Part shown: in pieces, positions 25,803-34,065 of the stretch
Numbering within the stretch: position 1 is the stretch's first letter
Layout of the letters: each line of letters starts with the position of its first letter
Assembly (NCBI RefSeq): GCF_004421005.1
Contig: NZ_CP038026.1
Span: 992,001-1,056,000 of the forward strand
DNA from: Pseudoduganella plicata
Lineage (GTDB): Bacteria; Pseudomonadota; Gammaproteobacteria; Burkholderiales; Burkholderiaceae_D
DNA length: 64,000 nt
Direction: 5' to 3'
Translations under genes and position numbers: made by a program
The notes under the pieces: model-generated
The model's database searches: none
Told to the model about the DNA's origin: nothing
The model's input: the letters and a program-made list of their open reading frames with translations, nothing else

Positions 25803-27128
25803 TCAGCCCGGCCCGGCGCGCCGGGCCGCATGCAGGCGCGTCATCGCCAGCGTCGAGACGAGGACAGGCACGGCGGCCGCGACGAACAGCGCCGCGTTGC
25901 TCCACTGTAGCCCGATCAGCTGGCCGCCGACGACAGGCCCGATGACGGAGCCGATGCGGCCAACGCCGAGACTCCAGCCGATGCCGGTCGAGCGCAGCGA
26001 CGTCGGGTAATACGTGCCGGCCAGCGCGTTCAGCGCCGGCTGCCCGCCGACGATGCAAAAGCCAGCGATAACGACGGCGATCACCAGCAGCGGCAGCACG
26101 GTGGCGACGCTGCCGATTGCCGCGACCGACACGGACGCGCACAGGAAGCAGGCCATCAGCACCTTCGTGAATCCGAACCTGTTGATGAAAAAGCCCAGGG
26201 TCAGCGTGCCGACGATGCCACCCACCTGCAGCGCCGTGCCGGCCAGCACGGCCGTGCTGGTGCTGTAGCCGATCTCCTTCAGGAGCGTGGGCAGCCAGTT
26301 GGACAGGAAGTACAGGTTGATCAGGTTCATGAAGCTGGTCAGCCACAGCAGCAGCGTGACGCGGGTCCGCCCTTCCCGGAACAGTTCGATCACGGGGGCG
26401 CCCCGGCGCTGGGGCTCGGCCACGACGATATCGGCGTTCCGGTCGATCGCCAGCGTCGGATCGACCTTGCGCAGCCAGCGCACGATGGACGCGCGCGGGC
26501 GATTCACCAGCACCATGAACTGCACCGACTCCGGCAGCCACGCCACCATCGCCAGCGCCAGCACGGCCGGCGCGATGCCGCCGACCCAGAACACGGATTC
26601 CCAGCCATACGCCGGAATCAGCGCGGCGCTGGCAAACCCGCCCAGCGCCGCGCCCACCGTGAAGCCGCAGGAGATCAGCATCATGCGCACGACGCGCGAC
26701 CTGGCCGGGCTGTATTCGCCCACCAGCGCCATCGCATTGGGCATGATGCTGCCCAGCCCCAGGCCGGTCACGAAGCGCAGCACCAGCAGCGTGCGCAGGT
26801 CGTGCACCTGCGTCGTCGCCAGCATGCAGGCGGCAAAGAAGAACGTCGACAGGATCAGCACCGGGCGCCGGCCCACGCGGTCGGCCAGCGGCGTCAGGAT
26901 CATCGAACCCAGCAGCATGCCCAGCAGGCCTGCGCCGAAGACAGGCCCCAGCGCGGCCTTGTCGATGCCCCATTGCTGGACGATGGCCGGGGCGACGTAG
27001 CCCATGGCCTGGGCGTCGAAGCCGTCGATGATGAGGCACAGCCCGCACAGCGCCAGCAGCCCGACCTGGAAGGCGGACATGGTGCCCCGTTCGACGATCT
27101 GATCGACCTGGATGGTGGGTGGCTGCAT
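25803..27128 (-). CDS. MFS transporter, aromatic acid:H+ symporter (AAHS) type
   Basis: 441 residues from MQPPTIQVD, preceded by a GGAGACGCCCG ribosome site; the frame extends 10 more codons upstream. It has 12 hydrophobic segments and the AAHS-family N-terminus LCLIIDGFDAQAMGYVAPAI. The MFS loop motif LADRVGRRPVLI is near 75, and there is a central loop of about 60 residues before ELFREGRTRV. Such proteins import benzoate, 4-hydroxybenzoate, protocatechuate or gallate with protons. No aromatic-degradation enzymes are in the window, so the substrate is open. It is convergent with the KfrA-like gene, with a GC palindrome at the end of the reading frame. Confidence 0.9.
   Translation of the reverse strand: MQPPTIQVDQIVERGTMSAFQVGLLALCGLCLIIDGFDAQAMGYVAPAIVQQWGIDKAALGPVFGAGLLGMLLGSMILTPLADRVGRRPVLILSTFFFAACMLATTQVHDLRTLLVLRFVTGLGLGSIMPNAMALVGEYSPARSRVVRMMLISCGFTVGAALGGFASAALIPAYGWESVFWVGGIAPAVLALAMVAWLPESVQFMVLVNRPRASIVRWLRKVDPTLAIDRNADIVVAEPQRRGAPVIELFREGRTRVTLLLWLTSFMNLINLYFLSNWLPTLLKEIGYSTSTAVLAGTALQVGGIVGTLTLGFFINRFGFTKVLMACFLCASVSVAAIGSVATVLPLLVIAVVIAGFCIVGGQPALNALAGTYYPTSLRSTGIGWSLGVGRIGSVIGPVVGGQLIGLQWSNAALFVAAAVPVLVSTLAMTRLHAARRAGPG
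25809..25828. terminator. GC palindrome between convergent genes, possible bidirectional terminator
   Basis: A 20-bp perfect palindrome (CGGCCCGGCGCGCCGGGCCG) covers the last codons of the MFS gene, 13 bases past the stop of the convergent KfrA-like gene. It can form a strong hairpin in either transcript, but no T run follows on either strand, so the terminator role is uncertain. Confidence 0.3.
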
Positions 27129-27314
27129 CGGGCGTCTCCGTTTGTTATTGTCGCCCAACTATAGGATAAAGCCGGCGGCAAGCGAACCGCGGCGCGTGAA
27201 TAGGCCGTATTGACGAGGTAAATGGCACGGCGCCGCCCTGCCGTGCGACCGCGAATCGCGCAAACCCGCAGTATGTCGGCAAAGACGACCGACTGACAAT
27301 GAAAGGAAACACCA

Positions 27315-28277
27315 ATGAAGGGATCGAGCCAACGTATCGTGATCACGGGCGCGTCCAGCGGTATTGGCGCCGCCACCGCCATCGCATTTGCCCGCCAGGG
27401 CTGCCATCTCGTGCTGGGTGCGCGCGGCCGGGACGGCCTGGACGACGTGGCGCGCCGCTGCCGCGAGGCCGGCGGCCGGGCGGAAGTGGGCGTGGTGGAC
27501 GCGACGGATGCGGACCAGGTGCGCGCATTCGCCGCCGAGGCACGGCAGGCGCTGGGCGGCATCGACCTGTGGTTCAGCGACGTAGGCATCGGCGTCGTCG
27601 GCAAATACGTCGACGTGCCGATCGCCGACCACCAGCGCGTGATCGCGTCCAATCTCGTCAGCCATATGAACGACGCCCATGCCGTGGTGCCGATCTTCGT
27701 CGAGCAGGGTTACGGCACCTGGGTCAACATGATCTCGGCGGGCGGCTTCGTCACGACGCCGTACGCCGCCGCCTATTCGGCCAGCAAATTCGGCCTGCGC
27801 GGCTTCAGCGAGGCACTGCGCGCGGAACTGAACGAGTATCCCGACATTCACGTGTGCGACGTGTATCCCACGTTCGTCGACACGCCCGGGATCCACCACG
27901 CGGGCAACTATACGGGCGCACGGCTGGCGTATCCGCCCGGCGTGCTGGCGCCGGAAACGGTGGCCGACGCCATCGTCCGGCTGGCGCGGCGGCCGCGCGA
28001 CACGACCGCGATCGGCGTGCCGGCAACGCTGCTGAAACTGAGCCAGTTCGCCAATCCCGTCACGACCGCGCTGATGAACCGCTTCATGAACGCCTGGTCG
28101 AAAAAGGCGGACCGGGTACCCGAGACGACCGGGACGATCTATACGCCGCCCGCCGGCGCCAGCGGCATTCACGGCGGCCAGCGGCGCATGCCCCGCGGCG
28201 GCAACACCGCGCTGGTGATCGGCGCCGCCGTTGCCGCCGCGGCGATCGGCATTCACCTGTCGCGGCGGGACTCCTGA
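27315..28277 (+). CDS. SDR family oxidoreductase with a C-terminal hydrophobic tail
   Basis: 320 residues, longer than classical SDRs (about 250). The N-terminus has TGASSGIG near residue 12, the Ser in ISAGGF and the YAAAYSASKFGLRGF active-site segment near 155 with the Tyr and Lys. The VYPTFVDTPG segment follows. Residues 255-300 are a linker, and the last 25 residues (NTALVIGAAVAAAAIGIHL) form a hydrophobic helix that may anchor the enzyme to the membrane. This 'SDR with extra tail' type is common in high-GC proteobacteria, and its substrate is unknown. A GAAAGGAAAC ribosome site precedes the ATG. Confidence 0.9.
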   Translation: MKGSSQRIVITGASSGIGAATAIAFARQGCHLVLGARGRDGLDDVARRCREAGGRAEVGVVDATDADQVRAFAAEARQALGGIDLWFSDVGIGVVGKYVDVPIADHQRVIASNLVSHMNDAHAVVPIFVEQGYGTWVNMISAGGFVTTPYAAAYSASKFGLRGFSEALRAELNEYPDIHVCDVYPTFVDTPGIHHAGNYTGARLAYPPGVLAPETVADAIVRLARRPRDTTAIGVPATLLKLSQFANPVTTALMNRFMNAWSKKADRVPETTGTIYTPPAGASGIHGGQRRMPRGGNTALVIGAAVAAAAIGIHLSRRDS

Positions 28278-28281
28278 ACGC

Positions 28282-29544
28282 TTACTTCATCCAGACGGCA
28301 TAGTTGGTGCCGGAAGTCTGCAAGGTCCAGCCGTTGCCGGGGCTCCAGCTGTTTGGGCCGATCTTGACGGCCAGCTGGCGGGAGGTCCCGGTGACGATGG
28401 CCGCGTACAGGCCCTGCGTGGCCTGCTGGATGGCGACGGCCGACGTGGACGTGACGCCCGCCGTCTTGCGGGCGTTGATCAGCGCCCCGATCGGCGCCTT
28501 CAGGCCCCAGTCATACAGGTGCGGATGGAACACCGTGGGAATGCCGGGGTGGCTGAGGATGTAGGCATAGCCTTCCATCACCTTGCCGCACGGCGCCGCC
28601 CACAGTCCCTGGCCCGTGCCGCAGCTTTCGGCGTGCCCGGTGTCGTGATTGTCGACAAACGTCACCGACATCGCCGGCCACCAGCCGATCGCGCCCTGCG
28701 GCTTGCCGTCGCTGCCCTTCAGGCGCCAGTAGTTGCCGTTGGCGAGGGCATCGTTCAGGATGCCCTTTGTCGTGAAGTCGAACGCGCCGCAGGAATTGGC
28801 CGTGCCGTTGATCCAGTCCATCAGCGCCTGGCGGTTGGCGTTCATGTTGTTCAGATCAAAATCCGGCCACAGCTCGCCCACGCAGAAGTCGGGCGCGAAC
28901 GCATTGGCGTACTGGCCTGCATAGGCCGGGCTGAAGCCCTTGACGTAGTCGAATCGCAGTCCCGTGAAGCCTACCGGTTTGAGCGTGTAGTTCAGCCAGT
29001 GGATGATGCCGTTCTGCGTCTCGCCCACGTTGGTATGATCGAGGTCGCGCCCGCCGGAAAAGCCCGGCCCTGTGTCGGAGCTGCCCAGGCCGCAGTTGCA
29101 CTCGTCGTTGTTGACGATGGTCCGCGTGCTCCAGTTCGGGCTCGTGAAATCGGACCATCCGGTCGTGCCGACGCGGTGGTTGACAACGATGTCGGCCACC
29201 GACTGGATGCCCTTCTCCTGCAGCGCGCGTACGGCTTCGTACAGTTCCGACGAGCGGCCGTAGGCCGAATCGAGAACGTCGAGCCTGCGCGGCAGGTAGC
29301 CTTCCTTCGCGGCCGAGTCCGAAGGCGGCGGGAACCACACGTGCGTGATGCCCAGCGCGGCCAGGTCGCCCGCATTGCCGCGCAAGGTGTTGTACCAGCC
29401 CGGTTTGCTGGCGGAATTCCAGTGGAAGCCCTGCAGCAGGATCGCCTTGCTGGCGCCCGCCTGCTGCGTCGGCGTGGCGGCATTCGCGTGCGACGCGGCC
29501 GCCAGCATGGCTGCCGCGAGCGCGGCAATCGTGGTTTTCTTCAT
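28282..29544 (-). CDS. Secreted alpha-amylase, GH13 family
   Basis: 420 residues from MKKTTIAAL with a Sec signal peptide (cleavage after SHANA) and a GGAG ribosome site. GH13 regions are intact: DIVVNHRVG near 117, GLRFDYVKG near 195 (Asp nucleophile), VGELWPDFD near 222 (acid/base Glu) and FVDNHDTGH near 293. The N-terminal ILLQGFHWNSASKPGWY is typical of maltooligosaccharide-forming amylases of Pseudomonas type. No starch-binding domain follows, so it is the short form. It is exported to degrade starch. A pullulanase gene lies 1.4 kb away in the same locus, and an AGTAGT/ACTACT inverted repeat stands 45 bases upstream. Confidence 0.93.
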   Translation of the reverse strand: MKKTTIAALAAAMLAAASHANAATPTQQAGASKAILLQGFHWNSASKPGWYNTLRGNAGDLAALGITHVWFPPPSDSAAKEGYLPRRLDVLDSAYGRSSELYEAVRALQEKGIQSVADIVVNHRVGTTGWSDFTSPNWSTRTIVNNDECNCGLGSSDTGPGFSGGRDLDHTNVGETQNGIIHWLNYTLKPVGFTGLRFDYVKGFSPAYAGQYANAFAPDFCVGELWPDFDLNNMNANRQALMDWINGTANSCGAFDFTTKGILNDALANGNYWRLKGSDGKPQGAIGWWPAMSVTFVDNHDTGHAESCGTGQGLWAAPCGKVMEGYAYILSHPGIPTVFHPHLYDWGLKAPIGALINARKTAGVTSTSAVAIQQATQGLYAAIVTGTSRQLAVKIGPNSWSPGNGWTLQTSGTNYAVWMK

Positions 29545-29588
29545 GATCGTCTCCAAGGTTGTCATTGGCCCGACGTGACTTCGCCGGA

Positions 29589-29603
29589 AGTAGTCAGACT
29601 ACT
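29589..29603. promoter_or_regulatory. AGTAGT-CAG-ACTACT inverted repeat upstream of the amylase gene
   Basis: A perfect 6-bp-arm inverted repeat with a 3-base spacer, 45 bases before the amylase ATG (minus strand). The ACTAC half-site recurs at 29674-29702 and 30784-30798 in the same locus, so it may be an operator for a starch or maltose regulator. Confidence 0.4.
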
Positions 29604-29673
29604 CATCGGGGCGCCCTGTTAGCCGAGTTGTGCCCGCGACGATTAAATTCTTGGCGATCGATCCTTGTATGTC

Positions 29674-29702
29674 AACTACATTTCAAATTTTCGTGTGTAG
29701 TT
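29674..29702. promoter_or_regulatory. AACTACA / TGTAGTT inverted repeat
   Basis: Arms of 7 bases (AACTACA at 29674-29680 and TGTAGTT at 29696-29702) with a 15-base AT-rich spacer, 130 bases upstream of the amylase start. It has the same ACTAC half-site as the repeats at 29589 and 30784. Confidence 0.35.
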
Positions 29703-29861
29703 TTGATACAATGACAGTTCTGCGAGGTGACGCATGCGGCAAACAGCGGCAGCAGCGCTTCATCCGGCGGTTACGCGTGCCCACAACGCAGCGCGCCACG
29801 GACAGCCGCAATAGGCAGCGGCGAAACCGGGAAGCCGCGCAACCATGCCAGCGCCGAAACT

Positions 29862-30596
29862 TCAGCGCGATGGCATCAGGTACCGAAAGGTAGGCTCGAT
29901 ATTTCTCGCGTGCAGGTGGCGGACGATGTCCTCCAGGGTAGCGTCCTGCAACAGCAGGCCCCGGGAACCGGGGCCGGGCGCAGGCTGCGCCTCGGGTTGA
30001 CCGCCGTCGCCGGCCAGCACGTCCAGCGCATGCCGCAGCTGCGCGGCATCGATGCGTTCCAGCCCCTGCAGGAACGCTGCCTGGGCGGCGGCAGGCGGCG
30101 TCATCTCCAGCGCCGGCTCGTCGGCGAACGAGGCGCCCATGCCGGGATGGACGAATGCAGCCCACTTGCCGGTCGTACCGTTACGGCACGGCGGCAGCTC
30201 GACAGGCGCCAGCACCCCGCCCGCCGGCAGTACCACTTCCGGACAGTATGCGGCGCACAGCAGGTCGACGAAACGCTGGGCCGTCGCCACGTCTACGGAC
30301 TGGCCGAACGACAGCCACAGCCGGTAGCCCGTGGCGCCGTCGATGCTGACGGCCGGCGCCGGCAGACCCAGCTCGGCCTGCAGCACATTGGCCACCTCGC
30401 ACAGCCGCTCCCAGGCGGCGGTGCCGCTGCCGTGGGCGCGGCCGTCGAACGGCAGGACGATGGCGCGGACGGCACCGTCCCGCCCCAGATCGAACAGGCG
30501 GGTGGCCTGCCCCTCCAGGTGCTCCGCCAGCCCCGCTTGCGGCGGAATGTCCAGCGGCAGGTACAGGCGGACCAGTTGCGATATCAGCTCATGCAT
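29862..30596 (-). CDS. Uncharacterised 244-residue protein in the starch locus, primase-like motifs
   Basis: 244 residues from MHELISQLVRLYLP with a GGAGAAAAG ribosome site 6 bases upstream. It has no signal peptide or membrane helix. The centre (AIVLPFDGRAHGSGTAAWER, then VSIDGATGYRLWLSFGQSVD) recalls archaeo-eukaryotic primase-like (AEP) folds, in which an acidic strand, a G-[YH]-R/H-x-W-[LI]-x-F strand and a following helix are typical. I see no firm full set of catalytic Asp residues, so this is a weak resemblance. It stands between the amylase and the divergent pullulanase; its role in starch use, if any, is unknown. Confidence 0.6.
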   Translation of the reverse strand: MHELISQLVRLYLPLDIPPQAGLAEHLEGQATRLFDLGRDGAVRAIVLPFDGRAHGSGTAAWERLCEVANVLQAELGLPAPAVSIDGATGYRLWLSFGQSVDVATAQRFVDLLCAAYCPEVVLPAGGVLAPVELPPCRNGTTGKWAAFVHPGMGASFADEPALEMTPPAAAQAAFLQGLERIDAAQLRHALDVLAGDGGQPEAQPAPGPGSRGLLLQDATLEDIVRHLHARNIEPTFRYLMPSR

Positions 30597-30913
30597 GTCT
30601 TTTCTCCGTTTGCAGCCGCCTTCTTCCGCGGCTGCCCAGTTTTTCGCGATACGCATTATCGCCGGGATCGGCGACAACGGCGACCCGGGCCGGCCGCCAG
30701 GGACCCAACGCGCCCGCCGCGGTGATTACGTCGCTCGAAATGTATCCGCATCGGGCCCCGCAAGGGAGCGTGCGCATGTATCAACTACACAACGTAGTAT
30801 ACAGTGCAACAAAAATACAGACTAAGCGGTAGTAATATTACAGTCGAGGCAGCCGGACAGCGTTGCGGTATGCGGACGCACGGCATTCTCTCCAAAAACA
30901 ATCAGGAGACAAT
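30597..30913. other. Divergent intergenic region with ACTAC-N5-GTAGT repeat
   Basis: 317 bases between the divergent 244-residue protein and the pullulanase. It carries the ACTAC-ACAAC-GTAGT repeat at 30784-30798, 116 bases upstream of the pullulanase ATG, and an AT-rich stretch at 30785-30840 that probably contains its promoter. No other gene is evident. Confidence 0.4.
30784..30798. promoter_or_regulatory. ACTAC-N5-GTAGT inverted repeat upstream of the pullulanase gene
   Basis: 5-base arms with a 5-base spacer. It shares the ACTAC half-site with the two repeats upstream of the amylase gene, although the spacers differ (3, 15 and 5 bases). Confidence 0.35.
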
Positions 30914-33900
30914 ATGTTCATCGGAAGTAGTTTGACTTCACGATTGGGGCTCGCGTTCGTCTGTGCGGGCTTCCTGTCCGGGTGCGGGGCCGGTGGCGGC
31001 GACGACACGCGATCGGCCGCGGCACCTGTCCGCCTTGGCGCCGCCGTCAGTGCCGCGGCCGCGCCGGTCGCGCCCGGCAGTATCCGCATGCATTTCCACC
31101 GCATCCAGAGCGACGAAGCGCAATGGGGCGTGTATTCGTGGGACGGCCCGCGCCAGCCCAGCGTGACGTGGATCGCCGACCGCTTCATGTTCGCCAGCCG
31201 CGACGCCTTCGGCGGCTATGTCGATATCCCGCTGGCGGCCGGCAAGACGGCAATCTCGTTTCTCGTCACGGACGGTACCGGCGCCAAGAACTGCGGCAGC
31301 GACCAGCAGGCGCCGCTGAACGCGGACGTGTCTACCGCCGGCCAGGAGGTCTGGATGCTGGAAGGCGACTGCACGGTGTACGCCACCCCGCCCGCCCTCA
31401 CCTACGGCAACCTGACGAACGCCAGCGCGCACTGGCTGTCCGCGACCACGCTGGCATGGCCCGGTGCGCCGACGGGGGACACCTACAAGTTGTACTACGC
31501 GCTGAACGGCGGCATGACGGCCAGCCCCGACGCCCGGCGCGGGCTGGCGGGAGCGGACGGCAGCGTGACGTTGCAGGCCGCAGCGCTGCCGGAGGCGATC
31601 CGGCAGAAGTATCCTCACCTGGCAGCGGCGACGGGCCTGCGCATGACGGACGCCGATGCGGCGCGCCTGGCCGGCTTCGTCAGCGGCCAGTTCGCCATCG
31701 CCCGATTCGACGCGGCCGGCCAGCTGGTGCAGGCCACGTCCTTGCAGCAGGCAGGCATGCTGGACGACGTCTTTGCAGCGCACGCCAGCCGGGAGCAGCT
31801 GGGCCTGACCTTCGACGGCGCGGGCGTGCCGACGTTCCGCGTCTGGGCGCCGACGGCGAAATCCGTCAGCCTCAATCTCTACAGCGCCGCTGTCGGCGGC
31901 AAGACGGATACGGTGCCGATGACGCGCGACGCGGCCAGCGGCATCTGGCACTACACGGCACGCAACGCGTCGTGGACCAACCGCGCCTACTACACCTACA
32001 CGGTGCAGGTGCTGTCGCGCTGGGCGAACAACACGCTGGTAACGAACACGGTGACGGACCCGTACTCCGTCAGCGTCTCGGCCAACAGCCAGCGCAGCTT
32101 TGTCGCCAACCTGGACAGCCCGCAACTGAAGCCCGCGGGCTGGGACAACCAGCGCATCCCGCGCCTGGACGCGCCCACCGATATCGCCCTGTACGAGCTG
32201 CACATCCGCGACTTCTCGGCGACCGACGGCACGGTCCCGCCGGCGCATCGCGGCAAGTACCTGGCGTTCACGGACACCGAAGCGGCACCGATGCGGCACC
32301 TGAAATCGCTGCAGAAGGCCGGCCTGACGCATGTGCACCTGCTGCCCGCCTTCGACTTCGCAAGCGTCAACGAAGCCGGCTGCACCACGCCCGTCATTCC
32401 CGGCGGTGCGCCCGATGGGACGGCGCAGCAAGCCGCCGTGGCGGCCACGCGCGACAGCGACTGCTTCAACTGGGGCTACGACCCGGTCCACTACAACACG
32501 CCGGAAGGCAGCTACGCGACTACCGCCAGCGATGCCGCCGTGCGCGTGCGGGAATTCCGCGCGATGGTGCAGGCCCTGCACGAAGCGGGACTGCGCGTGA
32601 CGATGGACGTCGTCTACAACCACACCAGCGCCGCGCAGCAGGATCCGCTGTCGATCCTCGACCGCATCGTGCCGACGTATTACTACCGCCAGGGGGCCGA
32701 GGGCAATCTGCTGAACGACAGCTGCTGCGCCGACACCGCCCAGGAAAACGCGATGATGGCCAAGCTGATCGTCGACTCGGCGCAGCTGTGGGCGAAGCAC
32801 TACAAGATCGACAGCTTCCGCTTCGACATCATGGGCTTCACGCCGCTGGACCTGATGAAGCGGCTGCAGACGGCCGTCAACGAGGCCGCCGGCCGCCCGA
32901 TCTACCTGTACGGCGAAGCGTGGAACTTCGGCGCGGTGGCCAACGACGCGCGCTTCGTCCAGGCGCGCCAGGCCAATATGTTCGGCTCCGGCATCGGCTC
33001 CTTCAACGACCGTATCCGCGACACGGTGCGGGGCGGCGGCTGCTGCGACACGGGCAGCGCGCTGGTCACCCAGCAGGGATTCGTCAACGGCGCATGGTTC
33101 GACCCGAACGGCCAGTCGACGCAGACCCGCGACGACGCGCTGCGCCTGGCGGACCTGGCCCGGGTGGCGCTCTCCGGCACGCTGCGCGACTACCGCTTCA
33201 CGGACCGCTTCGGCAACGTGCGCAGCAACGCGCAGATGAACTACTTCGGCCAGCAGGCGGGCTTCGCCGGCAGCCCGGCCGAGACGATCAACTATGTCGA
33301 AGCGCACGACAACCAGACGCTGTTCGACGTCAACGCGTTGAAGCTGCCGCCATCGACGTCGCTGGCCGACCGCGTGCGCGTGCAGACACTGGGCGCCGCC
33401 GTCAACGTGCTGTCGCAGGGCGTGCCGTTCATCCATGCGGGCCAGGAGATCCTGCGTTCGAAATCGCTCGACCGCGACAGCTACAACGCGGGCGACTGGT
33501 TTAACCGCCTCGATTACGGCTATTCGACCAACAACTTCGGCGTGGGCCTGCCGATGGCGGGCACGAACGAATCGAGCTGGCCGGTCATGGCGCCCGTGCT
33601 GGCCAATCCGCTGATCGCCCCGGACACCCGCGCCATCCTGGCGGCGCGCGCGGGCTTCGGGGAACTGCTGGCGATCCGCAAGGACAGCACGCTGTTTCGG
33701 CTGCGCACGGCGCAGGACGTGATCGACCGCCTGAAATTCCATAACACGGGCCCCGACCAGGTGCCGGGCATCGTAGCGATGAGCCTGTCGGGCACGCAGC
33801 CCACGGCCTATCCTGGCGCGAAGTACAAGGAAGTCGTGGTCATCTTCAACGTGGACAAGGCGGCGAAGAGCGTCGCCATCCCCGAGCTGGGCGGACGCAG

Positions 33901-34033
33901 GCTGCAGCTGCACCCGATCCAGCGCCAGGGATCGGATGCCGTCGTCAAGGCGTCCGTGTATGACGCCCGCACCGGCGGCTTCACGATCCCTGCACGCACG
34001 GCCGCGGTGTTCGTGCAGCACGCGAACGACTGA
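30914..34033 (+). CDS. pulA: Lipoprotein pullulanase-type alpha-1,6-glucosidase (GH13)
   Basis: 1,039 residues from ATG 30914. The signal peptide ends in a lipobox (AGFLSGCGAGGG), so it is a cell-surface lipoprotein. A CBM41 (PUD) domain at about 55-160 contains MHFHRIQSDEAQWGVYSWDG, then a CBM48-type domain (FRVWAPTAKSVSLNLYS) near 310. The GH13 catalytic regions are MDVVYNHTS near 563, FRFDIMGF near 636, YGEAWNF near 665 and VEAHDNQTLFD near 795. The C-terminal ELLAIRKDSTLFRLRTAQDV segment is the DUF3372/pullulanase C-terminal domain. It removes alpha-1,6 branches from starch or pullulan and pairs with the amylase. A hairpin with a short T run follows the stop. Confidence 0.95.
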   Translation: MFIGSSLTSRLGLAFVCAGFLSGCGAGGGDDTRSAAAPVRLGAAVSAAAAPVAPGSIRMHFHRIQSDEAQWGVYSWDGPRQPSVTWIADRFMFASRDAFGGYVDIPLAAGKTAISFLVTDGTGAKNCGSDQQAPLNADVSTAGQEVWMLEGDCTVYATPPALTYGNLTNASAHWLSATTLAWPGAPTGDTYKLYYALNGGMTASPDARRGLAGADGSVTLQAAALPEAIRQKYPHLAAATGLRMTDADAARLAGFVSGQFAIARFDAAGQLVQATSLQQAGMLDDVFAAHASREQLGLTFDGAGVPTFRVWAPTAKSVSLNLYSAAVGGKTDTVPMTRDAASGIWHYTARNASWTNRAYYTYTVQVLSRWANNTLVTNTVTDPYSVSVSANSQRSFVANLDSPQLKPAGWDNQRIPRLDAPTDIALYELHIRDFSATDGTVPPAHRGKYLAFTDTEAAPMRHLKSLQKAGLTHVHLLPAFDFASVNEAGCTTPVIPGGAPDGTAQQAAVAATRDSDCFNWGYDPVHYNTPEGSYATTASDAAVRVREFRAMVQALHEAGLRVTMDVVYNHTSAAQQDPLSILDRIVPTYYYRQGAEGNLLNDSCCADTAQENAMMAKLIVDSAQLWAKHYKIDSFRFDIMGFTPLDLMKRLQTAVNEAAGRPIYLYGEAWNFGAVANDARFVQARQANMFGSGIGSFNDRIRDTVRGGGCCDTGSALVTQQGFVNGAWFDPNGQSTQTRDDALRLADLARVALSGTLRDYRFTDRFGNVRSNAQMNYFGQQAGFAGSPAETINYVEAHDNQTLFDVNALKLPPSTSLADRVRVQTLGAAVNVLSQGVPFIHAGQEILRSKSLDRDSYNAGDWFNRLDYGYSTNNFGVGLPMAGTNESSWPVMAPVLANPLIAPDTRAILAARAGFGELLAIRKDSTLFRLRTAQDVIDRLKFHNTGPDQVPGIVAMSLSGTQPTAYPGAKYKEVVVIFNVDKAAKSVAIPELGGRRLQLHPIQRQGSDAVVKASVYDARTGGFTIPARTAAVFVQHAND

Positions 34034-34039
34034 CGGACG

Positions 34040-34065
34040 GCGGGCGTCAGTAAACTGATGCCCGC
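34040..34065 (+). terminator. Hairpin terminator between convergent pullulanase and GH5 genes
   Basis: GCGGGCGTCAG (34040-34050) and CTGATGCCCGC (34055-34065) form an 11-bp stem with one G-T wobble and a TAAA loop, followed by TTT on the plus strand. It overlaps the last codons of the GH5 gene. Confidence 0.55.

Larger units (their letters stand above)
29545..29861. other. Intergenic region upstream of the amylase gene
   Basis: 317 bases, partly AT-rich, between the amylase start and the end of the next minus-strand gene. It holds the two inverted repeats listed separately. I find no gene in it. Confidence 0.45.

Noticed and set aside
30938..34021. 1,027-residue minus-strand open frame over the pullulanase
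   Set aside because: It mirrors the pullulanase coding strand and has no motif of its own.
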